Of a stretch of DNA of 61,695 bases, positions 1 through 8,744 are shown piece after piece. The notes under the pieces were generated by a model that searched no databases, was not told the origin of the DNA, and worked only from the letters and a program-made list of their open reading frames with translations. The DNA lies in NCBI RefSeq assembly GCF_000762405.1, contig NZ_JRPQ01000075.1, forward strand, positions 1 through 61,695, written 5' to 3'. Both the position numbers and the translations under genes were made by a program. The DNA comes from Hoylesella timonensis S9-PR14 (lineage in GTDB: Bacteria > Bacteroidota > Bacteroidia > Bacteroidales > Bacteroidaceae). Every line of letters starts with the position of its first letter. The stretch's first letter is position 1.

Positions 1-112
1 AGTGCTATATTTTAATTAACATATATTAGTCCTTTTATCAAAACACAGAAAAAATCTTAACAAACACCCCTCCATAACTTTAATATTTCTGAACAGGTCT
101 GCATTCGGCTGT

Positions 113-157
113 AAATATGCGAGTTTTGAGCGAGTTTTATAACTCAATATCAGTGAA
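113..157 (+). repeat. Dispersed intergenic repeat, left copy
   Basis: The block starts AAATATGCGAGTTTTG and runs on to a TTTATAA core. It aligns by eye with 61387-61431 (AAATACGCGAGTTATG and the same TTTATAA core), in the same orientation and roughly 75-80% identical. Neither copy lies in a gene. Function is unknown. Confidence 0.45.
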
Positions 158-511
158 TGCGTTATGGAAATATGCCGAATATAGACGCGCTTTTTATCAC
201 TATTTTTGTCTCAAAACCAGCAAAAAATGCGTGTTGGAACAATGACTTTGTGCTTCTATTATAGCTTAGTAGTGCGACAATCTACATACTTTTGTTGCTT
301 TAACTCAATGTTATAACCCAAAAACGGTATTATTTTGATGAAAAAAACGCAAAATCTATCTGCGCTTTACTGATTTTCTTTTCTATTTCACAGCTTTTCA
401 TCACACGTTTTTTGGTTAATTATATTTACAAAAGAGTAATTCTGGAGGAGTGATAAATCATAAATATATGCTAAAATCATGATATGACCTAACGCATTGA
501 ATTCTTTTTAT

Positions 512-519
512 TAACTTTG
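512..519 (+). promoter_or_regulatory. -7 promoter box for the lysozyme gene
   Basis: TAACTTTG matches the Bacteroidota -7 consensus TAnnTTTG. No clear -33 TTTG is seen at the right distance. The box ends only 5 bases before the ATG at 525, so transcription would begin at or next to the start codon, implying a leaderless message. Confidence 0.5.
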
Positions 520-524
520 CAAGT

Positions 525-1238
525 ATGAAAAGAATTGCCACATTATTATTGTTTATCTCTATGGTCATCGTAGCTAACGCTCAATACTTTGATGTTCAGT
601 GTGAAGATACGTGTACACACGTACATGGGATTGATTTAAGCCATTATCAAGGTGAAGTGTTTTGGGAGGCTGTTGGAGAAAACACGAAAAATGCGTATGT
701 GTATTTGAAGGCAACAGAAGGAGGCAACAACATCGACCCTACCTATCAATTAAATATCCAACTCGCCAATAAGTACGGCCTTAAAGTCGGCTCTTATCAC
801 TTCTTTCGTCCCAAAACGAATCTTACATTGCAACTCCAAAATTTTATGACTCAATGTAGGCCTAAAGATCAGGACTTGATTCCAATGATTGATATAGAAA
901 CGAAAAGCGGACTGTCTACAGAAGCCTTTTGTGACTCTCTTCACAAATTTTTAGGCATGGTAGAAGAGGCTTATCACCAAAAGCCACTTATCTATACGGG
1001 AGCAAACTTCTATGATCATTATTTGGTGGGACAGCTTGATAACTATAAAATCATGATTGCCCAATATACAAGTCGCGAACCTGTACTAAAGGATGGACGA
1101 GACATTACCATGTGGCAATACACTGGTAAAGGGCGCATCAATGGTATTAACACATTCGTGGATAAAAGTAGAATGATGGGACGACACGGTTTGAGAGAAA
1201 TTAGATTTCGTCGTGACACAGGAAGTAAAAGACCTTGA
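525..1238 (+). CDS. GH25 family lysozyme (muramidase), exported
   Basis: A secreted glycoside hydrolase family 25 enzyme that would cleave the MurNAc-GlcNAc bond of peptidoglycan. Residues 1-19 form a signal peptide ending ANA before QYF. The mature part opens with the family motif GIDLSHYQG (Asp37). It continues with KATEGG, YHFFRP and MIDIE (Asp123, Glu125), which hold the acidic residues expected at the active site. The length of 237 residues is about one GH25 domain, so there is no separate cell-wall binding module. The basic tail (RFRRDTGSKRP) is not a type IX sorting domain. The ATG at 525 is fixed by the signal peptide. A zinc-ribbon protein follows 40 bases downstream and may be co-transcribed. 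It could act in cell-wall remodelling or against competitors; the sequence does not decide. Confidence 0.88.
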   Translation: MKRIATLLLFISMVIVANAQYFDVQCEDTCTHVHGIDLSHYQGEVFWEAVGENTKNAYVYLKATEGGNNIDPTYQLNIQLANKYGLKVGSYHFFRPKTNLTLQLQNFMTQCRPKDQDLIPMIDIETKSGLSTEAFCDSLHKFLGMVEEAYHQKPLIYTGANFYDHYLVGQLDNYKIMIAQYTSREPVLKDGRDITMWQYTGKGRINGINTFVDKSRMMGRHGLREIRFRRDTGSKRP

Positions 1239-1278
1239 AATGGAAACATTAACTAAAATACAGTAATACATTGATAAC

Positions 1279-2424
1279 ATGGCGATTATAAAATGTCCTG
1301 AGTGCGGTCATCAAATTAGTGACCGAGCACCCATTTGCCCTTCTTGCGGGGTAAAGATAGCAAATCAAATAACCACCTGTCCGCAGTGTGGTGAAGTGTT
1401 TTTTAAGGATTTGAGACGCTGTCCTCGTTGTCAGCATCTCAATATGGATTATCAAAACGGTATTTCTCAAAGCGAGGAGGAAGAAACAACACCCACAGAC
1501 AACCCAACATCCTTATCTGAGAATGGTGAGCAACCCTCACCTAAGCAGCCCAACAAAAAGAAAAAAACGACCAGCTTGTTGATTGGATTCTTTATAGCGA
1601 TAGCTATTTGCTGTGGTGGTTATTATTTCTATTCTCAGGCTCAACATAATCAAGAGAAAGAAGCCTATGCCTTTGCATTGGCAAGTTCAGACCCCATTGT
1701 TTTGCAAGACTATCTGGATCGCTTTAAGAATGCACCCACCGCTCATAGAGATTCCATTCTCTCCCACCTTTCAGCCCTTCAGTCAATGGATCGAGAATGG
1801 ACAGACGCATTGGTAAGCAACTCTAAAACCGCCTTGCAGAATTATATAGATCAGCATCCCGATTCACCACATAAAGCCGAAGCTCTTCGAAAAATAGATT
1901 CTATTGACTGGGTTTCTGTCAGTATGGCTCACACCTTGGATGCCTATCAAGTCTATTTGGAAGACCACCCCAATGGTGCGTATGTGGATATGGCAAAAGA
2001 TGGCATTAAACGAATCAATGCCGCAACAGTACAACCTGAAGAACGAGCTATGATTAGTAATCTGTTCAGACAATATTTTCAATACATTGATCAAAAGGAT
2101 GCCGAAGGTTTGTCAAGCTTGATGAATCCGATAATTTCTTCCTTTTTAGGCAAGTCAGATGCCAATAAAAATGATGTGGTGCTGTTTCTACATAAGCTCT
2201 ATCGTGAGGATGTTGCAAGTATGAATTGGCATCTGCTCAATGATTTCAAGATAGAAAAGAAAGAAATAGGCGATGAGGAGTATGAGTATTCTGTCAACTT
2301 CTCTGTCAACCAAGATATTGAGAAGGTGGATAACACTCAAACAAGTAACCACTATCGGGTTAAAGCTAAGGTGAATCCAGACGATAAAATCACGGAATTT
2401 AATATGACCAGGATTATACAATAG
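1279..2424 (+). CDS. Zinc-ribbon membrane protein
   Basis: A 381-residue protein of unknown specific function. The N-terminus carries two zinc ribbons, seen as four CxxC pairs: Cys6/9 with Cys20/23, and Cys34/37 with Cys48/51. A charged, low-complexity linker rich in E, T, P and K follows, then one membrane span at about 97-118 (SLLIGFFIAIAICCGGYYFY). The rest (about 125-381) is hydrophilic and probably helical, with TPR-like spacing. With no signal peptide, the zinc ribbons should be cytoplasmic and the C-terminal part periplasmic. Similar zinc-ribbon/one-span/repeat proteins are common in Prevotella and Bacteroides without an assigned role. It lies 40 bases after the lysozyme gene on the same strand. 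Confidence 0.75.
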   Translation: MAIIKCPECGHQISDRAPICPSCGVKIANQITTCPQCGEVFFKDLRRCPRCQHLNMDYQNGISQSEEEETTPTDNPTSLSENGEQPSPKQPNKKKKTTSLLIGFFIAIAICCGGYYFYSQAQHNQEKEAYAFALASSDPIVLQDYLDRFKNAPTAHRDSILSHLSALQSMDREWTDALVSNSKTALQNYIDQHPDSPHKAEALRKIDSIDWVSVSMAHTLDAYQVYLEDHPNGAYVDMAKDGIKRINAATVQPEERAMISNLFRQYFQYIDQKDAEGLSSLMNPIISSFLGKSDANKNDVVLFLHKLYREDVASMNWHLLNDFKIEKKEIGDEEYEYSVNFSVNQDIEKVDNTQTSNHYRVKAKVNPDDKITEFNMTRIIQ

Positions 2425-2496
2425 TTCAGGAGATAATCCTTTTCTATCACAATTTTGGCACTCTGTTTCACTTCTCATCATGATTGCCGATTCTAT

Positions 2497-2540
2497 CCGA
2501 ATGACATAAAGAAGGTCAATACCGCCTTTATGTCATTCGG
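2497..2540. terminator. Hairpin after the zinc-ribbon gene
   Basis: The arms CCGAATGACATAAAGAAGG (2497-2515) and CCGCCTTTATGTCATTCGG (2522-2540) pair almost perfectly over a 6-base loop. No long T-run follows, so it may be a weak terminator or a structured RNA end rather than a classic intrinsic terminator. Confidence 0.45.
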
Positions 2541-2701
2541 CTTGAATAAGGACTTACCATGAAAGTGAAGGAAAAATAGGACAAGACTGAGATAGACAGC
2601 AAACATCGTCTACTTTTGATGCTCAAGTTCAATACCATACGCTTTCCTTACCTTTTCAAGTTTTGGCACAATATTTCGTGGCAGAATACGTTAAAAAGAC
2701 A

Positions 2702-5080
2702 ATGATTAAATTGAGATTACTGCTCTTACCATTATTCGTACTTTGTGCCCTTTGCGCACAAAGTCAAACATTTATTCTACAAGGCAAAGTGGTTGATGAG
2801 CAACTCAATCCTATTGAATTGGCATCTGTCTCTTGCCTTGCACAAGGGAAGGCGACCGTTACCTCCTTGAAGGGCGAATTTAGCATGCGGTTGCACACTG
2901 CTGATTCGGTTGTTGTCAAATTCTCAATGATAGGTTATCGTACCAAGAAACGTGTTCTACGCTCTCCAAAAGGAAAACTAACACTACAAATTGTCCTTTT
3001 TACCGATGAAACGACATTAGATGAAGTACACGTAAAAGGCGAGCAGATACAGACAGGACAGACGCAAAATATAAAAGCTGAACATGCAAAAAACACTCCT
3101 TCTGCGACAGGAAATGCCATAGAAGACCTTATCAAGACACAAGCTGGCGTCTCTTCTCACAACGAATTGTCCTCTCAATATAATGTGCGAGGTGGAGCCT
3201 TCGATGAGAATAGCGTTTATATCAACAACATAGAAGTTTATCGACCTTTCTTGGTTCGGTCGGGACAACAAGAAGGACTGTCTATTATCCACCCCGATAT
3301 GGTAGAAAAGATAGGCTTTTCTACAGGAGGATTTGCCGCAAAATATGGCGACAAAATGTCGTCGGCATTGGATATCACCTACAAACAACCCAAACCATTT
3401 GAAGCCAATCTGTCTGCCAGCATGTTAGGTGCCAGTGCGTTTGTTGGGTTCAGAACAAAAAAGTTTTCATGGAGCAATGGTATTAGATACAAAACAAACC
3501 AATATTTATTAGGAAGTTTGCAAACAAAGGGAGAATATAAACCTGCATTTTTGGATTATCAAACCTTTTGGGTCTATACCCCTAACCAACGGTGGAAAGT
3601 ATCAATGATTGGAAACATATCCGATAATCATTACCAGTTTACACCACAAAATAGAGAAACCTCCTTTGGAACACTCAAAAATGTAAAATCCTTCAAAGTC
3701 TACTTCGACGGACAAGAAAAGGATCGCTTCACTACTTACTTTGGTGCCATGGATATTACTCGCAACTTTGGTGACTCTACTTCCATATCTCTTCTGGCTT
3801 CTGCCTTTTATACCAATGAGCGCGAGAAGTATGACATACAAGGACAATACTGGCTTACACAGACAGAGACAAGTGAGAACTTGGGAGTTGGTACCTATTT
3901 CCAACACGCACGCAACTATCTTCAAGCACATGTAGAAAACGTAAAATTGATGGCTCGTCATACCACCAAGCGACATCGTATTGAAGCTGGCATCACCTAC
4001 AAGTTTGAACGAATCAATGAGTATGCAGCGGAATACGAAATGAGAGACTCAAGTGGATATAGTATTCCGCACACGGGGAAAGACTTATATATGATTTATG
4101 CCTTACGAGCCAACAATCAACTAAAGTCCAATCGCATTGAGACTTACTTTCAAGATACTTATCGATTCACCAATAAAGGCGGAAACACCCATTACACACT
4201 CAATTACGGCATACGTATGAGTCATTGGAGTTTTAATAAGGAATTGGTGGTCAGTCCACGACTCTCATTGGGAATTATTCCGGCGTTCAATGAAAACATG
4301 ACTTTTAGGATAGCCACAGGTCTATATTATCAAACTCCTTTCTATAAAGAGGTGAGAGACACTACCACCGTCAACGGCATCACTTACGCCCGATTGAACG
4401 TAAAAGCAAAGAGTCAGCGTTCTATCCACTTTATTACTGGTATGGATTACAGATTTCGTGTAAACAACAGACCTTTTAAGTTGACCACAGAAATATATTA
4501 TAAAGCTCTCTCTAACCTTATTCCCTATAGTATCAACAATGTGAAAGTGGTGTACTATGGAGACAACAAAAGTTCTGGACATGCTATGGGTATTGACTTC
4601 AAATTATATGGTGAGTTTGTGCCAGATAGAGACTCATGGATTAGTTTTTCGTTGATGGATGCACGCATGAAGCTGAATGGAAAAACAATACCCATGCCTA
4701 CCGACCAGAAATATGCGGTAAATCTGTTCTTCACGGACTTCTTTCCTGGCACGAATCGTTGGAAAATGTCTTTGAAACTTGCCTATGCAGACGGATTGCC
4801 CTTTGCTGCTCCGCATAAAGAGTTAGAGAGAAATTCTTTTCGTGCCCCTGCTTATAAGCGAGTGGATATTGGTATGAGCTATAGACTGTTCAATAACGAA
4901 GAGAGAAGAACAAAGTCCATCTTTAAAAATATTTGGTTAGGTGTGGATGGTCTCAATTTGTTTGGCATCAATAATGTCAATTCCTATTATTGGATTACAG
5001 ATGTTACCAATCAACAATATGCTGTTCCCAATTATCTCACGGGAAGACTTATCAATGGTCGCATCTTGTTTGAATTCTAA
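2702..5080 (+). CDS. TonB-dependent outer-membrane receptor with CarboxypepD_reg-like domain
   Basis: An outer-membrane beta-barrel transporter that would take up a ligand using TonB energy. The ATG at 2702 is preferred over the in-frame ATG at 2663 because it begins a clean signal peptide (MIKLRLLLLPLFVLCALCAQSQ). Next comes a CarboxypepD_reg-like fold (FILQGKVVDEQLNPIELASV, ending in IGYRTKKR). A plug domain follows, with NAIEDLIKTQAGV, YNVRGGAFDENSVYINNIE and FAAKYGDKMSSALDI, and then a barrel of about 550 residues ending in the aromatic terminus INGRILFEF. It is not a SusC-length protein and no SusD follows. The next gene, 24 bases on, is a type IX secretion plug protein, and the pairing may be operonic. 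The ligand cannot be read from the sequence. Confidence 0.85.
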   Translation: MIKLRLLLLPLFVLCALCAQSQTFILQGKVVDEQLNPIELASVSCLAQGKATVTSLKGEFSMRLHTADSVVVKFSMIGYRTKKRVLRSPKGKLTLQIVLFTDETTLDEVHVKGEQIQTGQTQNIKAEHAKNTPSATGNAIEDLIKTQAGVSSHNELSSQYNVRGGAFDENSVYINNIEVYRPFLVRSGQQEGLSIIHPDMVEKIGFSTGGFAAKYGDKMSSALDITYKQPKPFEANLSASMLGASAFVGFRTKKFSWSNGIRYKTNQYLLGSLQTKGEYKPAFLDYQTFWVYTPNQRWKVSMIGNISDNHYQFTPQNRETSFGTLKNVKSFKVYFDGQEKDRFTTYFGAMDITRNFGDSTSISLLASAFYTNEREKYDIQGQYWLTQTETSENLGVGTYFQHARNYLQAHVENVKLMARHTTKRHRIEAGITYKFERINEYAAEYEMRDSSGYSIPHTGKDLYMIYALRANNQLKSNRIETYFQDTYRFTNKGGNTHYTLNYGIRMSHWSFNKELVVSPRLSLGIIPAFNENMTFRIATGLYYQTPFYKEVRDTTTVNGITYARLNVKAKSQRSIHFITGMDYRFRVNNRPFKLTTEIYYKALSNLIPYSINNVKVVYYGDNKSSGHAMGIDFKLYGEFVPDRDSWISFSLMDARMKLNGKTIPMPTDQKYAVNLFFTDFFPGTNRWKMSLKLAYADGLPFAAPHKELERNSFRAPAYKRVDIGMSYRLFNNEERRTKSIFKNIWLGVDGLNLFGINNVNSYYWITDVTNQQYAVPNYLTGRLINGRILFEF

Positions 5081-5104
5081 ATAATAGAGTAATATTTAGG
5101 GCTT

Positions 5105-6397
5105 ATGTTTCAGATAAAAAACATCTATACGTCAATTCTTAGGTTGAGTATATTCTTCATTTCTTGTGCAATCCCAGCAACTACCTTTGGTCAAAACGCT
5201 CAAATTTATAAAGAATCGATAGCTTCTTTACAAGTGGTAGCAGGTGATGATTGGCTCTCCCCTCCAGTCACTACTCTTGGAGGTTTGCCCATCAACATCT
5301 CCTTTGACGACCTTACACATGAATATCATCGATACTCTTACTCTATTGAGCACTGTGAAGCTAATTGGATACCAAGCACACAACTCTTTGAAAGTGATTT
5401 CCTGAGTGGATTTGCAGAGGATAACATCATCAAGAGTTTTCAAAAGTCAGTGAACACAAAAGTGCAATATACGCACTACAGTCTTCAAATTCCCAATGCA
5501 GAATGTCAATTAAAAATGAGTGGGAACTATCGGTTGACAGTCTACGATGCGAATAATGACAATGAAAAAATACTGACCGTTTGCTTCATGGTTGTTGAGC
5601 CTTTAGCGCAAATTGGCTTAGATGTAACGGATAACACAGACTGGGATATTCGAGGAAATCATCAACAAGTCAACATGACTGTGAGATATGGCAACCTGTC
5701 TGTCACCGATCCACAAAAACAACTCCAAACAGTGGTGCTTCAAAATGGGATATGGACGCAGCAACGATTTAACATTAAGCCGCAATACGTCACACCAGAG
5801 GGACTTCGTTGGGAACATAATGAGGCACTTATATTCGATGGTGGCAACGAATATCGCAAATTTGAAACCTTAGATGTCAACCATCCCACAATGGGAATAG
5901 AAACAGTTGGCTGGGATGGTACCGACTATCATGCCTATGTTTGGACAGACGAGCCTCGACCCAGCTATGTTTATGACGAGGATGCAAATGGCAGTTTTTA
6001 TATTAGGAATAGTGACAACATCGAAAACAACACCACCTCAGAATATCAGATAGTCCACTTTCGTTTACGAGCCCCGCAACAAACTGGCGAGGTTTACCTG
6101 CATGGCAATTGGACTCATCATCAGCTTGCACCCGAATATCGAATGACTTATAATCGAGACACGAAGTGCTACGAGGGTTCTGTACTTCTCAAACAAGGAT
6201 ATTACTCCTATCAATATGTCGTTGTCAATCACCAAAACGAAATAAAACCTGTATCATCAGAGGGCAATTTTTATCAAACGGAAAACAAATATCAAGCACT
6301 TCTCTACTTTAGAGGAACAGGCGAACGCACTGACCGACTTGTTGGTTATCAACAGGTAAGCTTCAAAATAGGGGCTACGACATTACTAAATCGATGA
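5105..6397 (+). CDS. Type IX secretion system plug protein (DUF5103)
   Basis: A 430-residue exported protein. The N-terminal hydrophobic stretch (about residues 9-28, LSIFFISCAIPATTFGQN) is a signal peptide. The body matches DUF5103, with IYKESIASLQV, SYSIEHCEANW and a late WTDEPRPSYVYDEDANGSFY region followed by YQIVHFRLRAPQQTGEVYLHGN. Known members of this family plug the periplasmic side of the SprA translocon of the type IX secretion system, so the host probably secretes proteins that way. No other type IX component and no cargo with a clear sorting domain is visible in this window. It sits 24 bases after the TonB receptor. Confidence 0.8.
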   Translation: MFQIKNIYTSILRLSIFFISCAIPATTFGQNAQIYKESIASLQVVAGDDWLSPPVTTLGGLPINISFDDLTHEYHRYSYSIEHCEANWIPSTQLFESDFLSGFAEDNIIKSFQKSVNTKVQYTHYSLQIPNAECQLKMSGNYRLTVYDANNDNEKILTVCFMVVEPLAQIGLDVTDNTDWDIRGNHQQVNMTVRYGNLSVTDPQKQLQTVVLQNGIWTQQRFNIKPQYVTPEGLRWEHNEALIFDGGNEYRKFETLDVNHPTMGIETVGWDGTDYHAYVWTDEPRPSYVYDEDANGSFYIRNSDNIENNTTSEYQIVHFRLRAPQQTGEVYLHGNWTHHQLAPEYRMTYNRDTKCYEGSVLLKQGYYSYQYVVVNHQNEIKPVSSEGNFYQTENKYQALLYFRGTGERTDRLVGYQQVSFKIGATTLLNR

Positions 6398-6491
6398 AGA
6401 GGAAAACTGTCGTAATCATTCCAGCTATCCAAAACCGACTCTCTAAAAGTGTTAATAAACTCTAATCTCGTTGATATGTGTCCTTGAACTA

Positions 6492-6523
6492 TTGGTATAT
6501 GTCGAGCAAATTGCTTACCTTTG
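6492..6523 (+). promoter_or_regulatory. Promoter of the tRNA pair
   Basis: A -33 TTG (6492-6494) is followed after 21 bases by TACCTTTG (6516-6523), a full match to the TAnnTTTG -7 consensus. The first tRNA starts 20 bases further on. This is one of the best promoters in the window. Confidence 0.65.
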
Positions 6524-6543
6524 CATTCGCCTAAATAAGAAAC

Positions 6544-6616
6544 GCCGATATGGCTCAGTTGGTAGAGCAACTCATTCGTAATGAGTAGGTCCCCGGTTCG
6601 AGTCCGGGTATCGGCT
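6544..6616 (+). tRNA. tRNA-Thr (anticodon CGT)
   Basis: A full 73-base cloverleaf. The acceptor arms GCCGATA and TATCGGC pair perfectly. The anticodon stem ACTCA/TGAGT encloses the loop TTCGTAA with anticodon CGT, and the T-arm contains GGTTCGAGTCC. The discriminator base is T and the CCA end is not encoded. It decodes ACG. Confidence 0.95.
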
Positions 6617-6621
6617 CTCTT

Positions 6622-6692
6622 GCGGAATTAGCACATCGGTAGTGCGTGGGCTTCCCAAGCCTGAGAGGCGGGTTCGATTCCCGTATTCCGCT
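6622..6692 (+). tRNA. tRNA-Gly (anticodon CCC)
   Basis: A 71-base cloverleaf with acceptor arms GCGGAAT and ATTCCGC. The anticodon stem TGGGC/GCCTG contains G-T wobbles and the loop TTCCCAA carries anticodon CCC. The T-arm is CGGGTTCGATTCCCG. No CCA is encoded. It starts five bases after tRNA-Thr and is almost certainly on the same transcript. Confidence 0.95.
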
Positions 6693-6811
6693 CTATTTCT
6701 TTTATTAAAACATTCTAAACTCCCCTATTTAAAGAATTAAGAGATGTTAAGGAACTCGGGCGGCAACTATGCCCCTTTATCCTTCATTGTTTAATACCGC
6801 AGTTTTTAAAA

Positions 6812-6880
6812 TATCAGGAGTTAAGGGATTGTGCAGCCGAGGTTGTCTCTTTGGCTCCGCAACTCCTTAACTCCTGAATA
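6812..6880 (-). terminator. Long hairpin downstream of the glutamine synthetase
   Basis: TCAGGAGTTAAGG (6814-6826) pairs perfectly with CCTTAACTCCTGA (6866-6878), and shorter inner helices (AGCC with GGCT) extend the stem. Read on the minus strand it follows the glutamine synthetase stop and is trailed by ATATTTTAAAAA, so it can serve as that gene's terminator. It also lies between the tRNA genes and that gene, so it could end both transcripts. Confidence 0.5.
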
Positions 6881-6900
6881 TCTATTTTGCCGTTGCAGGC

Positions 6901-8406
6901 TTATCCGCAGTGGAAGTATTCCTGCACGAGCTTCTTCGTGGCATCGTGGTTCTTCTCGATGTCGTGGCGGAGCGTGCGGTCATTGAATGAGCGTAGCTGC
7001 TTGATGATGCCGTCGATCATGGCCTTGCTGAACACGCCCTTCTCCTCATACACCGCGCGCTGGCGCTCGAGGCAGTCGGCGGATGCGCAGCAGCTGTCAG
7101 GCAACTGAGCCAGTTTACTGAGTTTGTCGGCGTTTGCTGCATCGTGTATGTTGACGTTGACGTATGTGCTGTCTGCCACTTCGAGCGCGTTGTCCATCTC
7201 GAAGCCATGGCGGCATGCCACGCAGAGGCCTGCGATGAGTTGGTACAGGTCAGCGCTGCCGTCCGGTGAGCGCATTTCCACCGTCTGCTTTGCCGATGTG
7301 TCGGCGATGGCCTCCGGCTCCTGCGGGTTTGCTGCGTGGCAGAGGTCGATGCCTGCTGTCCACCCGAGCGGCACTCTGACGAGCACGCTGCGGTTGCGGT
7401 CGCCCCAGCAAACGTTTGTCGGCGCTTCCTGATGCGGCACGAGGCGGAAATATGACGTTGGGTTCTTGTTGCCAAAGGCGGTGATGCTCTCTGCCAGGTC
7501 CATCATTCCGGCGATGGCCTTGCGTGCTGCGGCGCTCAGTTTCCCGCCATCGAGCATCTGGTTCTTGCCGTCCTTCACCATGCGCATGTGTATGTGCAGC
7601 CCGCTTCCTGCCTTGCCCACGGTGATCTTCGGGGCGAACGTCACGTTGAGCCCCATCTCGTATGCCAGGTTCCTAATAGCCCATTTCGCCAGCATGAGCT
7701 GGTCGGCGGCTTTCTCGGCGTACACCGGCAGGAACTCAATCTCGTTCTGTTCGTAGAGCAGGCCGTCCTCTGTGAAGTTGCCCACTTCCGAGTGCCCGTA
7801 TTTTATCTCCCCTCCGGTCTGTGCCACATAGAGCATGCACTGCTGGCGGAAGTCGTTCATCTTGGCATACGGGGCAGACTCGTGGTATCCGTGCTGGTCG
7901 ATTGCCGGGAACACCTCCGGGTCTTCGTCTATGACGTAGTATTCGAGCTCGCCCATCGCATAGAACTCCATTCCCGTTGTCTCGCGGAATGCGCGGCACG
8001 CCTTGCGCAGCGTGTTCTCGGGAGAAGATGCGAGCGGATTGCCGTCTTTGTCGAAGTAACTGCACAACATGCAGAGCGTCGGGATTTCTGCGAACGGGTC
8101 GAGGAACGCCGTGCTGAAACGCGGCAGCACATACAGGTCACTGCTTCCCGCCTCGATGAATGAGAACAGGCTCGAGCCGTCGACACGCTCACCGCATGTC
8201 AGTATGGTCTCAAGGTAATCCCTGTTCGTGATGACAAAGTTGAGGGTCTTCAACTTGCCGTCGTCCGCAGGATACATGAAATTGACCATCTTCACTTCAT
8301 TGGCCTCGATGAAGCGGATGATGTCTGCCTTCGTAAATTCTTCCGTAGGCTTCTGCAGGAATGCCACCACGGGGTTGGCATTCATTACCAGTTCTGCTTT
8401 TGTCAT
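6901..8406 (-). CDS. Glutamine synthetase, type I-like, GC-rich
   Basis: Makes glutamine from glutamate, ammonia and ATP in the cytoplasm. The N-terminal beta-grasp region contains the substrate loop CGERVDGSSLFSF and SSDLYVLPR. The catalytic domain shows GELEYYV, YEQNEIEFLPV, GSGLHIHMRM, YFRLVPHQEAPTNVCWGDRN and VEMRSPDGSADLY, which carry the usual metal and ATP ligands. The 501-residue length is slightly above the roughly 470 of classical GlnA. Base use is strikingly unlike the neighbours: codons end mostly in G or C, and 41 of 60 bases at 7021-7080 are G/C while flanking genes are AT-rich. That points to recent transfer or strong codon selection. It stands alone on its strand, next to two tRNAs. 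Whether it is the main ammonia-assimilating enzyme or a paralogue cannot be told. Confidence 0.9.
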   Translation of the reverse strand: MTKAELVMNANPVVAFLQKPTEEFTKADIIRFIEANEVKMVNFMYPADDGKLKTLNFVITNRDYLETILTCGERVDGSSLFSFIEAGSSDLYVLPRFSTAFLDPFAEIPTLCMLCSYFDKDGNPLASSPENTLRKACRAFRETTGMEFYAMGELEYYVIDEDPEVFPAIDQHGYHESAPYAKMNDFRQQCMLYVAQTGGEIKYGHSEVGNFTEDGLLYEQNEIEFLPVYAEKAADQLMLAKWAIRNLAYEMGLNVTFAPKITVGKAGSGLHIHMRMVKDGKNQMLDGGKLSAAARKAIAGMMDLAESITAFGNKNPTSYFRLVPHQEAPTNVCWGDRNRSVLVRVPLGWTAGIDLCHAANPQEPEAIADTSAKQTVEMRSPDGSADLYQLIAGLCVACRHGFEMDNALEVADSTYVNVNIHDAANADKLSKLAQLPDSCCASADCLERQRAVYEEKGVFSKAMIDGIIKQLRSFNDRTLRHDIEKNHDATKKLVQEYFHCG

Positions 8407-8500
8407 AGTATTAATATTTTTTACAAGTTAGTAATGTAATTTTGCGTGCTAAATTAGTTATTTGTTTTCACACCGCCAAATAAAAACATGGAAATAATGT

Positions 8501-8510
8501 GGGGGGGGGG
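8501..8510 (+). repeat. Homopolymeric G10 tract
   Basis: Ten consecutive G in an AT-rich intergenic region, followed by AGGGAG. It lies about 95 bases upstream of the glutamine synthetase start and about 200 bases upstream of the glycosyltransferase promoter. Such tracts slip during replication, but this one is outside any coding frame and outside the -33/-7 spacer. Confidence 0.8.
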
Positions 8511-8688
8511 AGGGAGATTATAGATATAAAGTTTTGGATTATTTGATAAAGACAACGGGAATAGATCCTATAAAAAGATTTTTTCCTAACAAATTACGGA
8601 ATTATCTTGCTTGAACCCATTTATAATTACCAACACCCTTCCTTCCATGAAAGAGCTGTGAGAGTTGCTTAACAAAACATGAAACCTA

Positions 8689-8720
8689 TTTGTGTTTGTG
8701 CGTAGAAACAGTTACCTTTG
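8689..8720 (+). promoter_or_regulatory. Promoter of the glycosyltransferase operon
   Basis: TTTG at 8689-8692 is followed after 20 bases by TACCTTTG (8713-8720), an excellent fit to the Bacteroidota promoter. It overlaps a possible upstream TTG start at 8718, so translation must begin later, at the ATG at 8745. Confidence 0.65.
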
Positions 8721-8744
8721 CAGATACGTTACAACAGTCAAGAC

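Larger units (their letters stand above)
1..524. other. Non-coding left end
   Basis: No convincing gene is seen here. The stretch is AT-rich with stops in all frames. It holds one copy of a diverged repeat (about 113-157) that resembles a copy near the right end of the window, and a promoter-like -7 box just before the lysozyme gene at its right edge. Confidence 0.6.
8407..8744. other. Divergent intergenic region with a G10 tract
   Basis: This separates the glutamine synthetase from the glycosyltransferase operon. It holds a run of ten G (8501-8510) followed by AGGGAG, and the operon promoter near its right end. No further gene or RNA is seen. Confidence 0.6.

Noticed and set aside
7588..8163. 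A 191-codon open frame on the plus strand inside the glutamine synthetase gene
   Set aside because: It is the antisense shadow of a GC-rich gene; the synthetase on the minus strand has every family motif, while this frame has none.
6544..8406. Possible integrated element at the tRNA genes, carrying the GC-rich gene
   Set aside because: No integrase, no direct repeat of a tRNA 3' end and no mobility gene were found; only the composition is odd.
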